DNA from: Lachnospiraceae bacterium
GTDB taxonomy: Bacteria > Bacillota_A > Clostridia > Lachnospirales > Lachnospiraceae
Direction of reading: 5' to 3'
Assembly: GCA_024691045.1 (NCBI GenBank)
Contig: JAILOC010000059.1
Span: forward strand, 1-19,339
DNA: 19,339 bases
The translations under genes and the position numbers were made by a program. Numbering within the stretch: position 1 is the first letter of the stretch; the number at the start of each line of letters is the position of its first letter. Below, one piece after another: positions 1-7,229 of the stretch. Under the pieces are notes generated by a model. The model made no database searches, had not been told where the DNA came from, and was given only the letters and a program-made list of their open reading frames with translations.

Positions 1-2
1 TA

Positions 3-821
3 GTGCCCGGCACGGAAAGCTTTACCCTTGCGGGAGATTATCTGTATTATCTGGGATTTGATGAAGGAAATATCACCTGGTTGCGGAGAAAAATAAGCGA
101 TGCATCCGTTCCCGAAAAGACGGGGATCATTCTTTCACATAACCCTGTCTTTGACCTCGGAACGGTTTCCTATAAATCTGAGACATATGTATGCCCGGAT
201 TGCGGAACGGATCTTATCATGAAATACAGCGAGTACTTTATCCTGGATGATAAATATTCGGATAATGCAGCTGAGATAAATGCTTTCCTTGAACAGGAAG
301 CGGCAGAAACCGTCTCTTGGGAGGTGGATTATCATGAGAGCTCATGTTCGGATCATTTAGAGCGTCCCACATCCTATCAGGTGACGACCTCCTTTGAGAT
401 CGATTCAGTCAGTGTGATAGACGACAGGTATCTTACTGTAGATATGAGCGGATTCTGGTACGGAGGAGGAGCGGCCGGTTATTATCCCGGAAAGCAGTTC
501 TTGCTTGACCTTGAAACCGGTGATGATCTGTCGATAACGGATTTCTATACCGGAACCGAAAAAGAATTCACCGATCTTGTGGTCCGGAAGACTGTAGATG
601 ATTTTCTGAGCTATGATGAGGATTCGAGTCCGTACTATTCATGGGAAGGATATGAAATATCCGATGAAGCCCGCCGGTATGTTTCCATGGACGGGTTTAT
701 ACGGTTTGCCGGGGACGGGATCTATTACTGTTATGAGCCCGGTGATATCGGATATTTACCGGTAGGGTACATTGAGGTTTTCATTCCTTACGAAGAACTT
801 CTCGGAAGAGAAACACTTTAA
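3..821 (+). CDS. DUF3298-domain protein, 5' truncated by the window edge
   Basis: The reading frame is open from the first bases of the window and ends at TAA 819-821, giving at least 272 residues. The GTG at position 3 has no visible upstream context, so the true start is probably outside the window. The C-terminal half (about residues 130-268) fits the DUF3298 pattern: a glycine-rich GGGAAGYYPG stretch, then LDLETGDDLSITDFY, ending in a predicted strand with IPYEEL. This domain is found in RsiV-like and other extracytoplasmic proteins of Bacillota. The first 40 residues (DYLYYLGFDEGNITWLRRKI) resemble a beta-propeller repeat of the DUF5050 type, which is a weaker inference. A CPDCG pair lies near residues 64-68. 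It converges on the isomerase fusion gene across a shared terminator. Biochemical function is unknown. Confidence 0.7.
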   Translation: MPGTESFTLAGDYLYYLGFDEGNITWLRRKISDASVPEKTGIILSHNPVFDLGTVSYKSETYVCPDCGTDLIMKYSEYFILDDKYSDNAAEINAFLEQEAAETVSWEVDYHESSCSDHLERPTSYQVTTSFEIDSVSVIDDRYLTVDMSGFWYGGGAAGYYPGKQFLLDLETGDDLSITDFYTGTEKEFTDLVVRKTVDDFLSYDEDSSPYYSWEGYEISDEARRYVSMDGFIRFAGDGIYYCYEPGDIGYLPVGYIEVFIPYEELLGRETL

Positions 822-840
822 TACGTCCTGATTGTTAATG

Positions 841-868
841 AAAAGGCAGGTCTTGCGACCTGCCTTTT
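841..868. terminator. Bidirectional intrinsic terminator
   Basis: A perfect 12-bp inverted repeat has arms AAAAGGCAGGTC (841-852) and GACCTGCCTTTT (857-868) around the loop TTGC. The A/T ends give a U-tract on either strand. It lies between two convergent genes ending at 821 and 887, so it can stop transcription from both sides. Confidence 0.9.
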
Positions 869-886
869 ATGTGTCTGAAATTCCGG

Positions 887-2509
887 TCACTGCATTTTTT
901 CTTCAAGCGGGAACTTGAAGTACCTTACCGCGTTATTGTATGAGATGTCTTCGACTATTTTGCCGAGTATCTTGTAGTCTTCGGGAAACATTCCCTTCTC
1001 GACCCAGTCACCTATGATATTACAGAGTATCCTTCTGAAATACTCGTGTCTTGTGTAGCTTAGGAATGACCTTGAGTCCGTCAGCATTCCGACAAATCCC
1101 GAGAGATTGCCGAGAGCAGCAAGAGACTTTATCTGATCTGTCATTCCGCCAATATGATCGTTGAACCACCATGCGCTTCCCTGCTGGATCTTGCCGACCG
1201 CGGTGGAATCCTGGAAGCATCCGATTATCGTTCCTATGTATGCGTTGTCGATCGGATTGAGTGAGTAGAGTATCGTTCTCGGAAGATTTCCGAATCTTTC
1301 AAGTGAATCGAGGAAGTTAGCACACTGGTCGGAAGGGGTGTGGTTATTGATGCAGTCGAAACCGGTGTCGGGACCGACCGACTTGAACATCGCCGTATTG
1401 TTATCCCTCTTGCATCCGTAGTGGAGCTGCATTGTCCAGTCAGCCTTGACGTATTCGCATGCCATGAATGTCATGAATGCGGTCTTGAACATATACTCGT
1501 CTTCCTTTGAGACGGGCATGTTATAGAGTCTCTTTGCGAAGATCGCTTCGATATCTTCGTCATTTGCGGGATAATACATAAGGAATTCAAGTCCGTGGTC
1601 TGATACCACGCAGCCCTGCTCCCTGAAGAATTCCATCCTTCTTCTGAGAGCGGTCTTTAAGTCTTCCCATGTCTTGATCTTGGCGACACCTGCGGCCGAA
1701 GCAAGCTTTTTGAGATAATCCTTGTAGTCGTGCTTTTCGATGTTCATAGCCCTGTCGGGACGCCACGCGGGAAGGACCTTTACGTCAAAAGAGGAATCCT
1801 CCCGTATCTGCTTATGCCAGTGAAGATCGTCGATGGGATCGTCGGTGGTGCACAGGAGAGTGACTCCGCTCTTTTTGATAAGTCCTCTTGCGCTCATGCC
1901 GGGCTCGGCAAGCTTTTTATTGCAGAGCTCCCATACCTCCTCGGCATTGTCCTCACACAGATGTCCGTGGAAATCGAAATACCTCTGAAGCTCGAGATGA
2001 CTCCAGTGATAGAGAGGGTTTCCGATAGCTTTTCCGAGGCATGCAGCCCACTGGATGAATTTATCGTGGTCGGATGCCTTGCCGGTTATGAATTTTTCCT
2101 CGACTCCGCAGCTTCTCATGAAGCGCCACTTGTAATGGTCGCCGCCGAGCCAGACCTGTGCGATATTGTCAAACCTTCTGTCCTCAGCGATCTCTTTGGG
2201 AGAGATATGGCAGTGATAATCGAGGATCGGCATTTTTTCAGCATAGTCGTGGTAGAGTTTTGATGCCGTGGAACTGTTGAGCAGGAATTCGTCGTCCATG
2301 AATTCCTTTACCGGCTTTTTGTCCGAATTGAGTCCGAGCCCCCTTGCAAATGCATTGGGAGTGAAGCCGGTATCGTTAATGGCATCCATTACCTTCTTCC
2401 TGGTCTTTTCGCTGACGGAGCCCGAATTGTTGAGGACTCTTGACACTGTGGCAATGGATACGCCGGCCTTTTCGGAAATATCATATATTGTGAGGTTGCT
2501 TTCTTTCAC
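887..2509 (-). CDS. uxaC: LacI-type DNA-binding domain fused to uronate isomerase (UxaC)
   Basis: One 540-residue frame contains two normally separate proteins. Residues about 6-60 are a complete LacI-family headpiece: helix-turn-helix DISEKAGVSIATVSRVLN, then NDTGFTPNAFARGLG, which matches the hinge helix. No sugar-binding sensor domain follows. From about residue 68 the protein is a full UxaC (EFMDDEFLLNS, KLYHDYAEKMPILDYHCH with metal-site H99 and H101), about 470 residues and the normal length of the free enzyme. UxaC isomerises D-glucuronate to D-fructuronate and D-galacturonate to D-tagaturonate. The start is GTG at 2507-2509, because GGAGGA (reverse of 2514-2519) lies 4 bases upstream, so the HTH is really translated. 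A second in-frame ATG at 2297-2299 with AAGGA upstream could give the enzyme alone. The gene is monocistronic, with no other uronate gene beside it. An operator of the type this HTH should bind overlaps its promoter. The fold assignments are firm; autoregulation is inference. Confidence 0.93.
   Translation of the reverse strand: MKESNLTIYDISEKAGVSIATVSRVLNNSGSVSEKTRKKVMDAINDTGFTPNAFARGLGLNSDKKPVKEFMDDEFLLNSSTASKLYHDYAEKMPILDYHCHISPKEIAEDRRFDNIAQVWLGGDHYKWRFMRSCGVEEKFITGKASDHDKFIQWAACLGKAIGNPLYHWSHLELQRYFDFHGHLCEDNAEEVWELCNKKLAEPGMSARGLIKKSGVTLLCTTDDPIDDLHWHKQIREDSSFDVKVLPAWRPDRAMNIEKHDYKDYLKKLASAAGVAKIKTWEDLKTALRRRMEFFREQGCVVSDHGLEFLMYYPANDEDIEAIFAKRLYNMPVSKEDEYMFKTAFMTFMACEYVKADWTMQLHYGCKRDNNTAMFKSVGPDTGFDCINNHTPSDQCANFLDSLERFGNLPRTILYSLNPIDNAYIGTIIGCFQDSTAVGKIQQGSAWWFNDHIGGMTDQIKSLAALGNLSGFVGMLTDSRSFLSYTRHEYFRRILCNIIGDWVEKGMFPEDYKILGKIVEDISYNNAVRYFKFPLEEKMQ
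2300..2308 (-). promoter_or_regulatory. Possible internal ribosome binding site for isomerase-only product
   Basis: On the minus strand AAGGA (2304-2308) precedes the in-frame ATG 2299 (Met71) by 4 bases. Met71 is close to where free-standing UxaC proteins begin, so initiation here would give a 470-residue isomerase without the HTH. This is a possibility only; such AAGGA sequences are common inside genes in this window. Confidence 0.35.
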
Positions 2510-2513
2510 GTCT

Positions 2514-2519
2514 TCCTCC
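2514..2519 (-). promoter_or_regulatory. Ribosome binding site fixing the fusion start
   Basis: On the minus strand this reads GGAGGA, 4 bases before GTG 2509. It is the best ribosome binding site near the gene and shows that translation begins ahead of the HTH domain. Confidence 0.8.
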
Positions 2520-2558
2520 GTATATATAGAAATGTATAGTATTTATGCTCTCTTATGG

Positions 2559-2572
2559 TGAAAGCGTTTACA
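2559..2572. promoter_or_regulatory. LacI/GalR-type operator (cre-like) over the -10 box and start point
   Basis: TGAAAGCGTTTACA (other strand TGTAAACGCTTTCA) is an imperfect palindrome centred on CG at 2565/2566. It fits the TGNAANCGNTNNCA pattern bound by LacI-family proteins with a VSxATVSRV recognition helix, which the fused HTH has (VSIATVSRV). Its last base overlaps the -10 box and it covers the predicted start point, a classic repression position. It could equally be a CcpA cre site, and sequence alone cannot separate the two. Confidence 0.8.
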
Positions 2573-2600
2573 TTATAAATAAAATAACAGGTATTTTCAA
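2572..2600 (-). promoter_or_regulatory. Sigma-A promoter of the HTH-UxaC gene
   Basis: On the minus strand the -35 box is TTGAAA (2595-2600), followed by a 17-base spacer and a consensus -10 box TATAAT (2572-2577). The predicted start point is near 2565, leaving a leader of about 56 bases before the GTG. Confidence 0.85.
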
Positions 2601-2631
2601 GAACTTAATTTTAAGTTAATAACTAATTAAT

Positions 2632-2660
2632 TCGACATGCTTTCGGAATTTGTATATCAT
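2632..2660 (+). promoter_or_regulatory. Possible promoter of the LUD-domain gene
   Basis: TCGACA (2632-2637) and TATCAT (2655-2660) are separated by 17 bases and lie 35 bases before the ATG. Both boxes match consensus only in part. It is divergent from the HTH-UxaC promoter. Confidence 0.4.
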
Positions 2661-2694
2661 TAAAGGTAAGTCCGTCCGGCGAAAGGAGAACATT

Positions 2695-3324
2695 ATGAAC
2701 GAGAACATCACCAAAAGAAACGAACTGCTCGCACAGAAGGTCATAGGGGGGCTTAAATCCCGCAATATGACAGGTTACTATGCCGCAGATAAGGAAGAAG
2801 CACTTAAGAAGGCTCTCGAGCTCATCCCCGAAGGTGCGACCGTTGCCATGGGCGGAGCGATGAGCGCCCACGAGATCGGACTGGTCGATGCCGTAAAGAG
2901 CGGAAATTACAGGTTCATCGACAGGGATGCCGTAGCGGACAAGAGATCCGCAATGATGGATTCTTACGATGCCGATGTTTTTCTTGCAAGCACCAATGCG
3001 ATGACGGAGGACGGTGTTTTAGTCAATATTGACGGAAATTCGAACAGGGTTTCCATGATAGCACAGGGACCTAAGAAGGTGGTCTTCATCGTCGGAATGA
3101 ACAAGGTATGTAAAGACGTTGATTCGGCCATGAAGAGAGCCAGAAATGTCGCAGCTCCCATAAATGCTCAGAGATTCGGACTTAAGACTCCCTGCTCCGA
3201 GACAGGCTCGTGCATGAACTGCAAATCCCCCGATACCATATGCTGCCAGATCCTCATCACCAGATACTCCAGACATGAGGGAAGGATTCACGTGATACTG
3301 GTAAATGACTCCCTCGGATTCTGA
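2695..3324 (+). CDS. LUD-domain protein, LutC/YkgG-like (DUF162)
   Basis: This is a 209-residue protein. The start is ATG 2695, since AAAGGAG (2682-2688) lies 6 bases upstream; the frame is open further 5' but without a binding site. The fold is recognisable from KVIGGLKSRNMTGYYAADKEEA near the N-terminus, the glycine motif VAMGGAMSAHEIG, the central STNAMTEDGVLVNIDG and KVVFIVGMNKV. LUD proteins include LutC of the LutABC L-lactate oxidation system. A C-terminal cysteine group (PCSETGSCMNCKSPDTICC) may bind metal or be redox active. No lutA or lutB lies beside it, so it belongs to the many orphan LUD proteins of clostridia and its substrate is unknown. It is transcribed away from the HTH-UxaC gene across a 185-base gap. 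Confidence 0.85.
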   Translation: MNENITKRNELLAQKVIGGLKSRNMTGYYAADKEEALKKALELIPEGATVAMGGAMSAHEIGLVDAVKSGNYRFIDRDAVADKRSAMMDSYDADVFLASTNAMTEDGVLVNIDGNSNRVSMIAQGPKKVVFIVGMNKVCKDVDSAMKRARNVAAPINAQRFGLKTPCSETGSCMNCKSPDTICCQILITRYSRHEGRIHVILVNDSLGF

Positions 3325-3357
3325 CGATAACCCGGGGATCCGCAAAAATCCTTTTAA

Positions 3358-3386
3358 TTGAAAGAACCTCTCATTTCTGATAAAAT
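3358..3386 (+). promoter_or_regulatory. Sigma-A promoter of secA
   Basis: TTGAAA (3358-3363), a 17-base spacer and TAAAAT (3381-3386) lie just before secA. The predicted start point is near 3393, which leaves a short leader with GTGAGG (3395-3400) ahead of the ATG at 3414. Confidence 0.75.
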
Positions 3387-3413
3387 AGTCGGATGTGAGG
3401 TAAAAGACATATT

Positions 3414-5990
3414 ATGAAACTTGTTGAAAAAATATTCGGAACTTATTCCGATAGAGAACTCAAAAAGATCTATCCGATCGTAGATAAGATTGAAAGCTTA
3501 AGACCCGAGATGCAGGCTCTTTCCGATGAGGAGCTCAGGAAGAAGACTCCCTGGTTCAAGGAGCGTCTGGAAAAGGGTGAAACTCTTGACGATATCCTTC
3601 CCGAGGCATTCGCCGTCGTAAGGGAAGCTGCCAAAAGAAGCATAGGACTTGAGCACTTCAGGGTACAGCTCATAGGCGGCATCGTTCTTCATCAGGGCAA
3701 TATAGCCGAGATGAGAACGGGTGAAGGTAAGACGCTCGTATCCACCTGCCCCGCTTATCTCAATGCACTCACCGGCAAGGGCGTACACATCGTTACCGTT
3801 AACGATTACCTTGCAAACCGTGACGCGGAATGGATGGGCGAAGTCCACAGATTCCTCGGACTTACCGTAGGCTGCGTGCTCAACTCGATGAATTCCGAGG
3901 AGAGACAGCAGCAGTACAATTGCGACATCACCTATGTCACCAATAACGAACTCGGATTTGATTATCTCAGGGACAACATGGCTATCTACAAGAAGCAGCT
4001 TGTTCTGAGGGATCTTAATTTCTGTATCATCGACGAGGTCGACTCCGTTCTAATCGATGAAGCAAGAACTCCCCTTATCATTTCCGGCCAGAGCGGCAAG
4101 TCCACTGCTCTTTATGAGATGTGTGATCTTCTCGCAAGACAGCTGAAGCGCGGGGATGATATCAAGGAACTTTCCAAGATGGATGCCATCATGGGCATCA
4201 CCCAGGAAGAGACCGGAGACTTCGTTGTCAACGAGAAGGACAAGATAGTAAACCTTACTGAAGCGGGTACCGCACGCGTCGAGCAGTTCTTCCATATCGA
4301 GAACCTTTCCGATCCCGAGAATACCGAGATCAATCATAATATCATCCTTGCACTCAGGGCACATAATCTGATGTTCAAGGATCAGGATTACGTTGTAAAG
4401 GATGACCAGATCCTTATAGTAGATGAATTCACCGGACGTATAATGCCCGGCAGAAGATTCTCCGACGGTCTCCACCAGGCTATCGAGGCCAAGGAGCATG
4501 TCAAGGTTAAGCGTGAGTCCAAGACACTTGCGACCATTACATTCCAGAACTTCTTCAATCTCTTCGAAAAGAAATCCGGCATGACCGGTACCGCTCTTAC
4601 CGAGGAAGCGGAGTTCAGGGAGATCTACGGAATGCCCGTTGTCACCATCCCCACCAATAAGCCCGTTATCAGAAAGGACCTTCAGGATGCGGTTTATAAG
4701 ACCAAGAAGGAGAAGCTGAACGCTATCCTTAAGGCAACCATCGAAGCGCACGAGAAGGGTCAGCCCGTTTTGATCGGTACCATCAATATCGATGCATCCG
4801 AGGAACTCAGCAGGATCTTCAGCAAGGCAGGCATCAGGCATGAAGTCCTCAATGCGAAGTTCCACGAAAGAGAAGCTGAGATCGTAGCGCAGGCGGGTAT
4901 CCACGGAAATGTAACCATCGCGACCAATATGGCCGGTCGTGGTACCGATATCAAGCTTGACGAAGAAGCACTTGCCGCCGGCGGACTCAAGATCATCGGA
5001 ACCGAGCGTCACGAATCCAGACGTATCGATAACCAGCTCCGCGGACGTTCCGGACGTCAGGGAGACCCCGGTGAATCCAAATTCTATATTTCACTTGAAG
5101 ACGATCTGATGAGACTGTTCGGTTCGGAGCGTCTTATCTCCATGTTCAACGCACTCGGAATCCCCGAGGGTCAGGAGATAGAGCACAAGGCACTTACCGG
5201 TGCGATCGAGACCGCACAGAAGAGGATCGAGTCCAACAACTTCGGTATCCGTAAGAACCTCCTCGAATATGACAAGGTCATGAGCGAGCAGAGACAGATC
5301 ATATATGAAGAGAGACGCAAGGTTCTCGACGGCGAGAGCATGAGGGATTACATCTACAAGATGATCACAGACATCGTCGAAAGAAGCGTCGATATCTGCA
5401 TCAATGACGATGTATCCTCAGAGAACTGGGATTTCACCGAGCTCAACGAGCTCCTGCTTCCCATCATTCCCCTTGAACCCATAACCAAGGAGAGAATGAA
5501 CAAGCTCAAGAAGAACAGCATCAAGCAGGCTCTCAAGGAAGAGGCTGTCAAGTTCTATGAGACCAAGGAAGCTGAATTCCCCGATCCCGAAGCGATACGT
5601 GAAGTTGAGAGAGTCATTCTCCTTCGTACCATTGACCGCAAGTGGATGGGTCATATCGATGATATGGCTATCATGGAACAGGGTGCGGGACTTGCATCCT
5701 ACGGTCAGAAGGATCCTCTTATCGAATACAGAAACCAGGGCTATGCGATGTTTGACGAGCTCATCCAGAATATTCAGGAAGATACCGTCAAGCTCCTTAT
5801 GCATATCAAGGTAGAACAGAAGGTAGAACGCGAACAGGTCGCACAGGTTACCGGTACCAACAAGGATGATTCCGGCCCCAGAGCTCCCAAGACCAGGGCA
5901 GCCCAGAAGGTTTATCCCAACGATCCCTGCCCCTGCGGAAGCGGCAAGAAGTTCAAGGCCTGCCACGGAAGACCCGGAATGAAGCTCTGA
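3414..5990 (+). CDS. secA: Preprotein translocase ATPase SecA
   Basis: This is an 858-residue SecA, the ATPase motor that drives unfolded preproteins through SecYEG at the membrane. Visible landmarks are MRTGEGKT (Walker A, residues 100-107), [27 protein letters not shown] (Walker B DEVD at 207-210), [21 protein letters not shown], and [10 protein letters not shown] followed by [30 protein letters not shown] (helicase motifs). The C-terminus is a complete zinc-binding tail, [13 protein letters not shown] (C839, C841, C850, H851), which in other bacteria contacts SecB, lipid or ribosome. Length is normal for Bacillota. prfB follows after 58 bases with no terminator, a gene order also seen in Bacillus. 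Its own promoter lies directly upstream. Confidence 0.98.
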   Translation: MKLVEKIFGTYSDRELKKIYPIVDKIESLRPEMQALSDEELRKKTPWFKERLEKGETLDDILPEAFAVVREAAKRSIGLEHFRVQLIGGIVLHQGNIAEMRTGEGKTLVSTCPAYLNALTGKGVHIVTVNDYLANRDAEWMGEVHRFLGLTVGCVLNSMNSEERQQQYNCDITYVTNNELGFDYLRDNMAIYKKQLVLRDLNFCIIDEVDSVLIDEARTPLIISGQSGKSTALYEMCDLLARQLKRGDDIKELSKMDAIMGITQEETGDFVVNEKDKIVNLTEAGTARVEQFFHIENLSDPENTEINHNIILALRAHNLMFKDQDYVVKDDQILIVDEFTGRIMPGRRFSDGLHQAIEAKEHVKVKRESKTLATITFQNFFNLFEKKSGMTGTALTEEAEFREIYGMPVVTIPTNKPVIRKDLQDAVYKTKKEKLNAILKATIEAHEKGQPVLIGTINIDASEELSRIFSKAGIRHEVLNAKFHEREAEIVAQAGIHGNVTIATNMAGRGTDIKLDEEALAAGGLKIIGTERHESRRIDNQLRGRSGRQGDPGESKFYISLEDDLMRLFGSERLISMFNALGIPEGQEIEHKALTGAIETAQKRIESNNFGIRKNLLEYDKVMSEQRQIIYEERRKVLDGESMRDYIYKMITDIVERSVDICINDDVSSENWDFTELNELLLPIIPLEPITKERMNKLKKNSIKQALKEEAVKFYETKEAEFPDPEAIREVERVILLRTIDRKWMGHIDDMAIMEQGAGLASYGQKDPLIEYRNQGYAMFDELIQNIQEDTVKLLMHIKVEQKVEREQVAQVTGTNKDDSGPRAPKTRAAQKVYPNDPCPCGSGKKFKACHGRPGMKL

Positions 5991-6048
5991 GTACTCTGAA
6001 CACAGATGGAATAACCGGTAAAAGTGTTTGGAAAGAGAGCGTAATACT

Positions 6049-7188
6049 ATGGTAGAACTTGATCAGATAAAGCAGGATATTCTTTCGTACAGGGCTCCGC
6101 TTGCGGAAGTAAAAGAATCTCTTGATCTTGAGAGTAAAACAAAAAAAATAGAAGAGCTCGAAAGGGAAATGGAAGCTCCCGGATTCTGGGATGATCCCGA
6201 CAAGGCTAACGCCAAGATGAAAGAGCTCAAGAATATGAAGGATACCAGGGATCTCGTTAAGAGTCTCGAAACAGGTATCGATGATGTGCTTACCCTTGTC
6301 GATATGGGAAATGAGGAGGAGGACGAATCCCTTATCCCCGAAGCAAGGGAAGAACTTGACAGCTTTGTAAGCAGATTCGAACAGTTAAGGCTTTCGACCC
6401 TGCTTTCCGGAGAATATGACGATTCCGATGCCATAGTCGAGCTTAACGCCGGTGCGGGCGGCACCGAAAGCTGTGACTGGTGCGGAATGCTGTTCAGAAT
6501 GTATTCCAAGTGGGCGGATAAAAAGGGACTCAAGATCGAGGTCCTCGATCAGCTCGACGGAGATGAAGCAGGTATCAAATCCGTATCATTCCAGGTCAGC
6601 GGTGATAATGCATACGGATATCTGAAGAGTGAGAAGGGCGTACACAGACTTGTAAGGATATCACCCTTCAACGCACAGGCCAAGCGCCAGACCTCTTTTG
6701 TCAGCTGCATGGTAATGCCTGTCCTTCCCCAGAATAACGACATCGTTATCGAAGAGAAGGATCTGAGGATCGATACATACCGAAGCAGCGGTGCAGGCGG
6801 CCAGCATATCAACAAGACATCATCCGCCATCCGTATCACACATAATCCCACGGGAATCGTGGTCACCTGTCAGAACGAGAGAAGCCAGTTCCAGAACAAG
6901 GATAAGGCTATGGAAATGCTCCGTGCGAAACTCTTCGAACTGAAGATGGAAGAAGAGGAAGCAAAGAGCAAGGGCATCGCGGGCGAGATCAAGGACATTG
7001 CCTGGGGCAATCAGATACGAAGCTATTTCCTCCAGCCATATACCATGGTCACCGACAAGCGTACCGGATTCAAGACTGCCGATGCACTCGGAGTTCTTGA
7101 CGGAAAACTTGATCAGTTCATTGTAAGTTATCTTAAGTGGAAGAGTACCGGCGGCGCAGAAGTCGGTGGAGATGACGAAGAGATTTAA
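6049..7188 (+). CDS. prfB: Peptide chain release factor 2, without programmed frameshift
   Basis: This is a 379-residue class I release factor that frees the nascent chain at UGA and UAA codons. It has the RF2 codon-reading tripeptide SPF (residues 205-207, in RLVRISPFNAQ) and the catalytic GGQ (250-252, in SSGAGGQHINKTSSA), which places it as RF2 and not RF1. The start is ATG 6049 with a modest GGAAAGAG ribosome binding site; an in-frame TTG at 6028 would add seven residues but has no better site. In many bacteria codon 25-26 is CTT TGA and a +1 frameshift is needed. Here codon 25 is CTT (6121-6123) followed directly by GAT, so the frame is continuous and the usual autoregulation is absent. 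It lies between secA and the HD-GYP gene, probably in one operon. Confidence 0.97.
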   Translation: MVELDQIKQDILSYRAPLAEVKESLDLESKTKKIEELEREMEAPGFWDDPDKANAKMKELKNMKDTRDLVKSLETGIDDVLTLVDMGNEEEDESLIPEAREELDSFVSRFEQLRLSTLLSGEYDDSDAIVELNAGAGGTESCDWCGMLFRMYSKWADKKGLKIEVLDQLDGDEAGIKSVSFQVSGDNAYGYLKSEKGVHRLVRISPFNAQAKRQTSFVSCMVMPVLPQNNDIVIEEKDLRIDTYRSSGAGGQHINKTSSAIRITHNPTGIVVTCQNERSQFQNKDKAMEMLRAKLFELKMEEEEAKSKGIAGEIKDIAWGNQIRSYFLQPYTMVTDKRTGFKTADALGVLDGKLDQFIVSYLKWKSTGGAEVGGDDEEI

Positions 7189-7229
7189 GCATCCGTTTTT
7201 TGTCCTTATCTGGGTGGGAGGCTGAGCAT

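Noticed and set aside
297..305. Degenerate second Walker A of the ATPase (residue positions 297-305, GLMGAGRTE) as a defect
   Set aside because: Loss of the Lys in the second domain is normal in GguA/XylG/MglA-type ATPases and is not an anomaly.
3336..3355. Possible terminator after the LUD gene (GGAT/ATCC with a short T-run)
   Set aside because: The stem is only 4 bp with an 8-base loop, too weak to call.
4050..5012. Long open frame on the minus strand inside secA (320 codons)
   Set aside because: It is antisense to unmistakable SecA motifs, has no ribosome binding site and no recognisable domain. It follows from the codon bias of secA.
6028..6048. TTG at 6028 as the prfB start
   Set aside because: It would add seven unlike-family residues and use up the purine-rich stretch that serves as ribosome binding site for ATG 6049.
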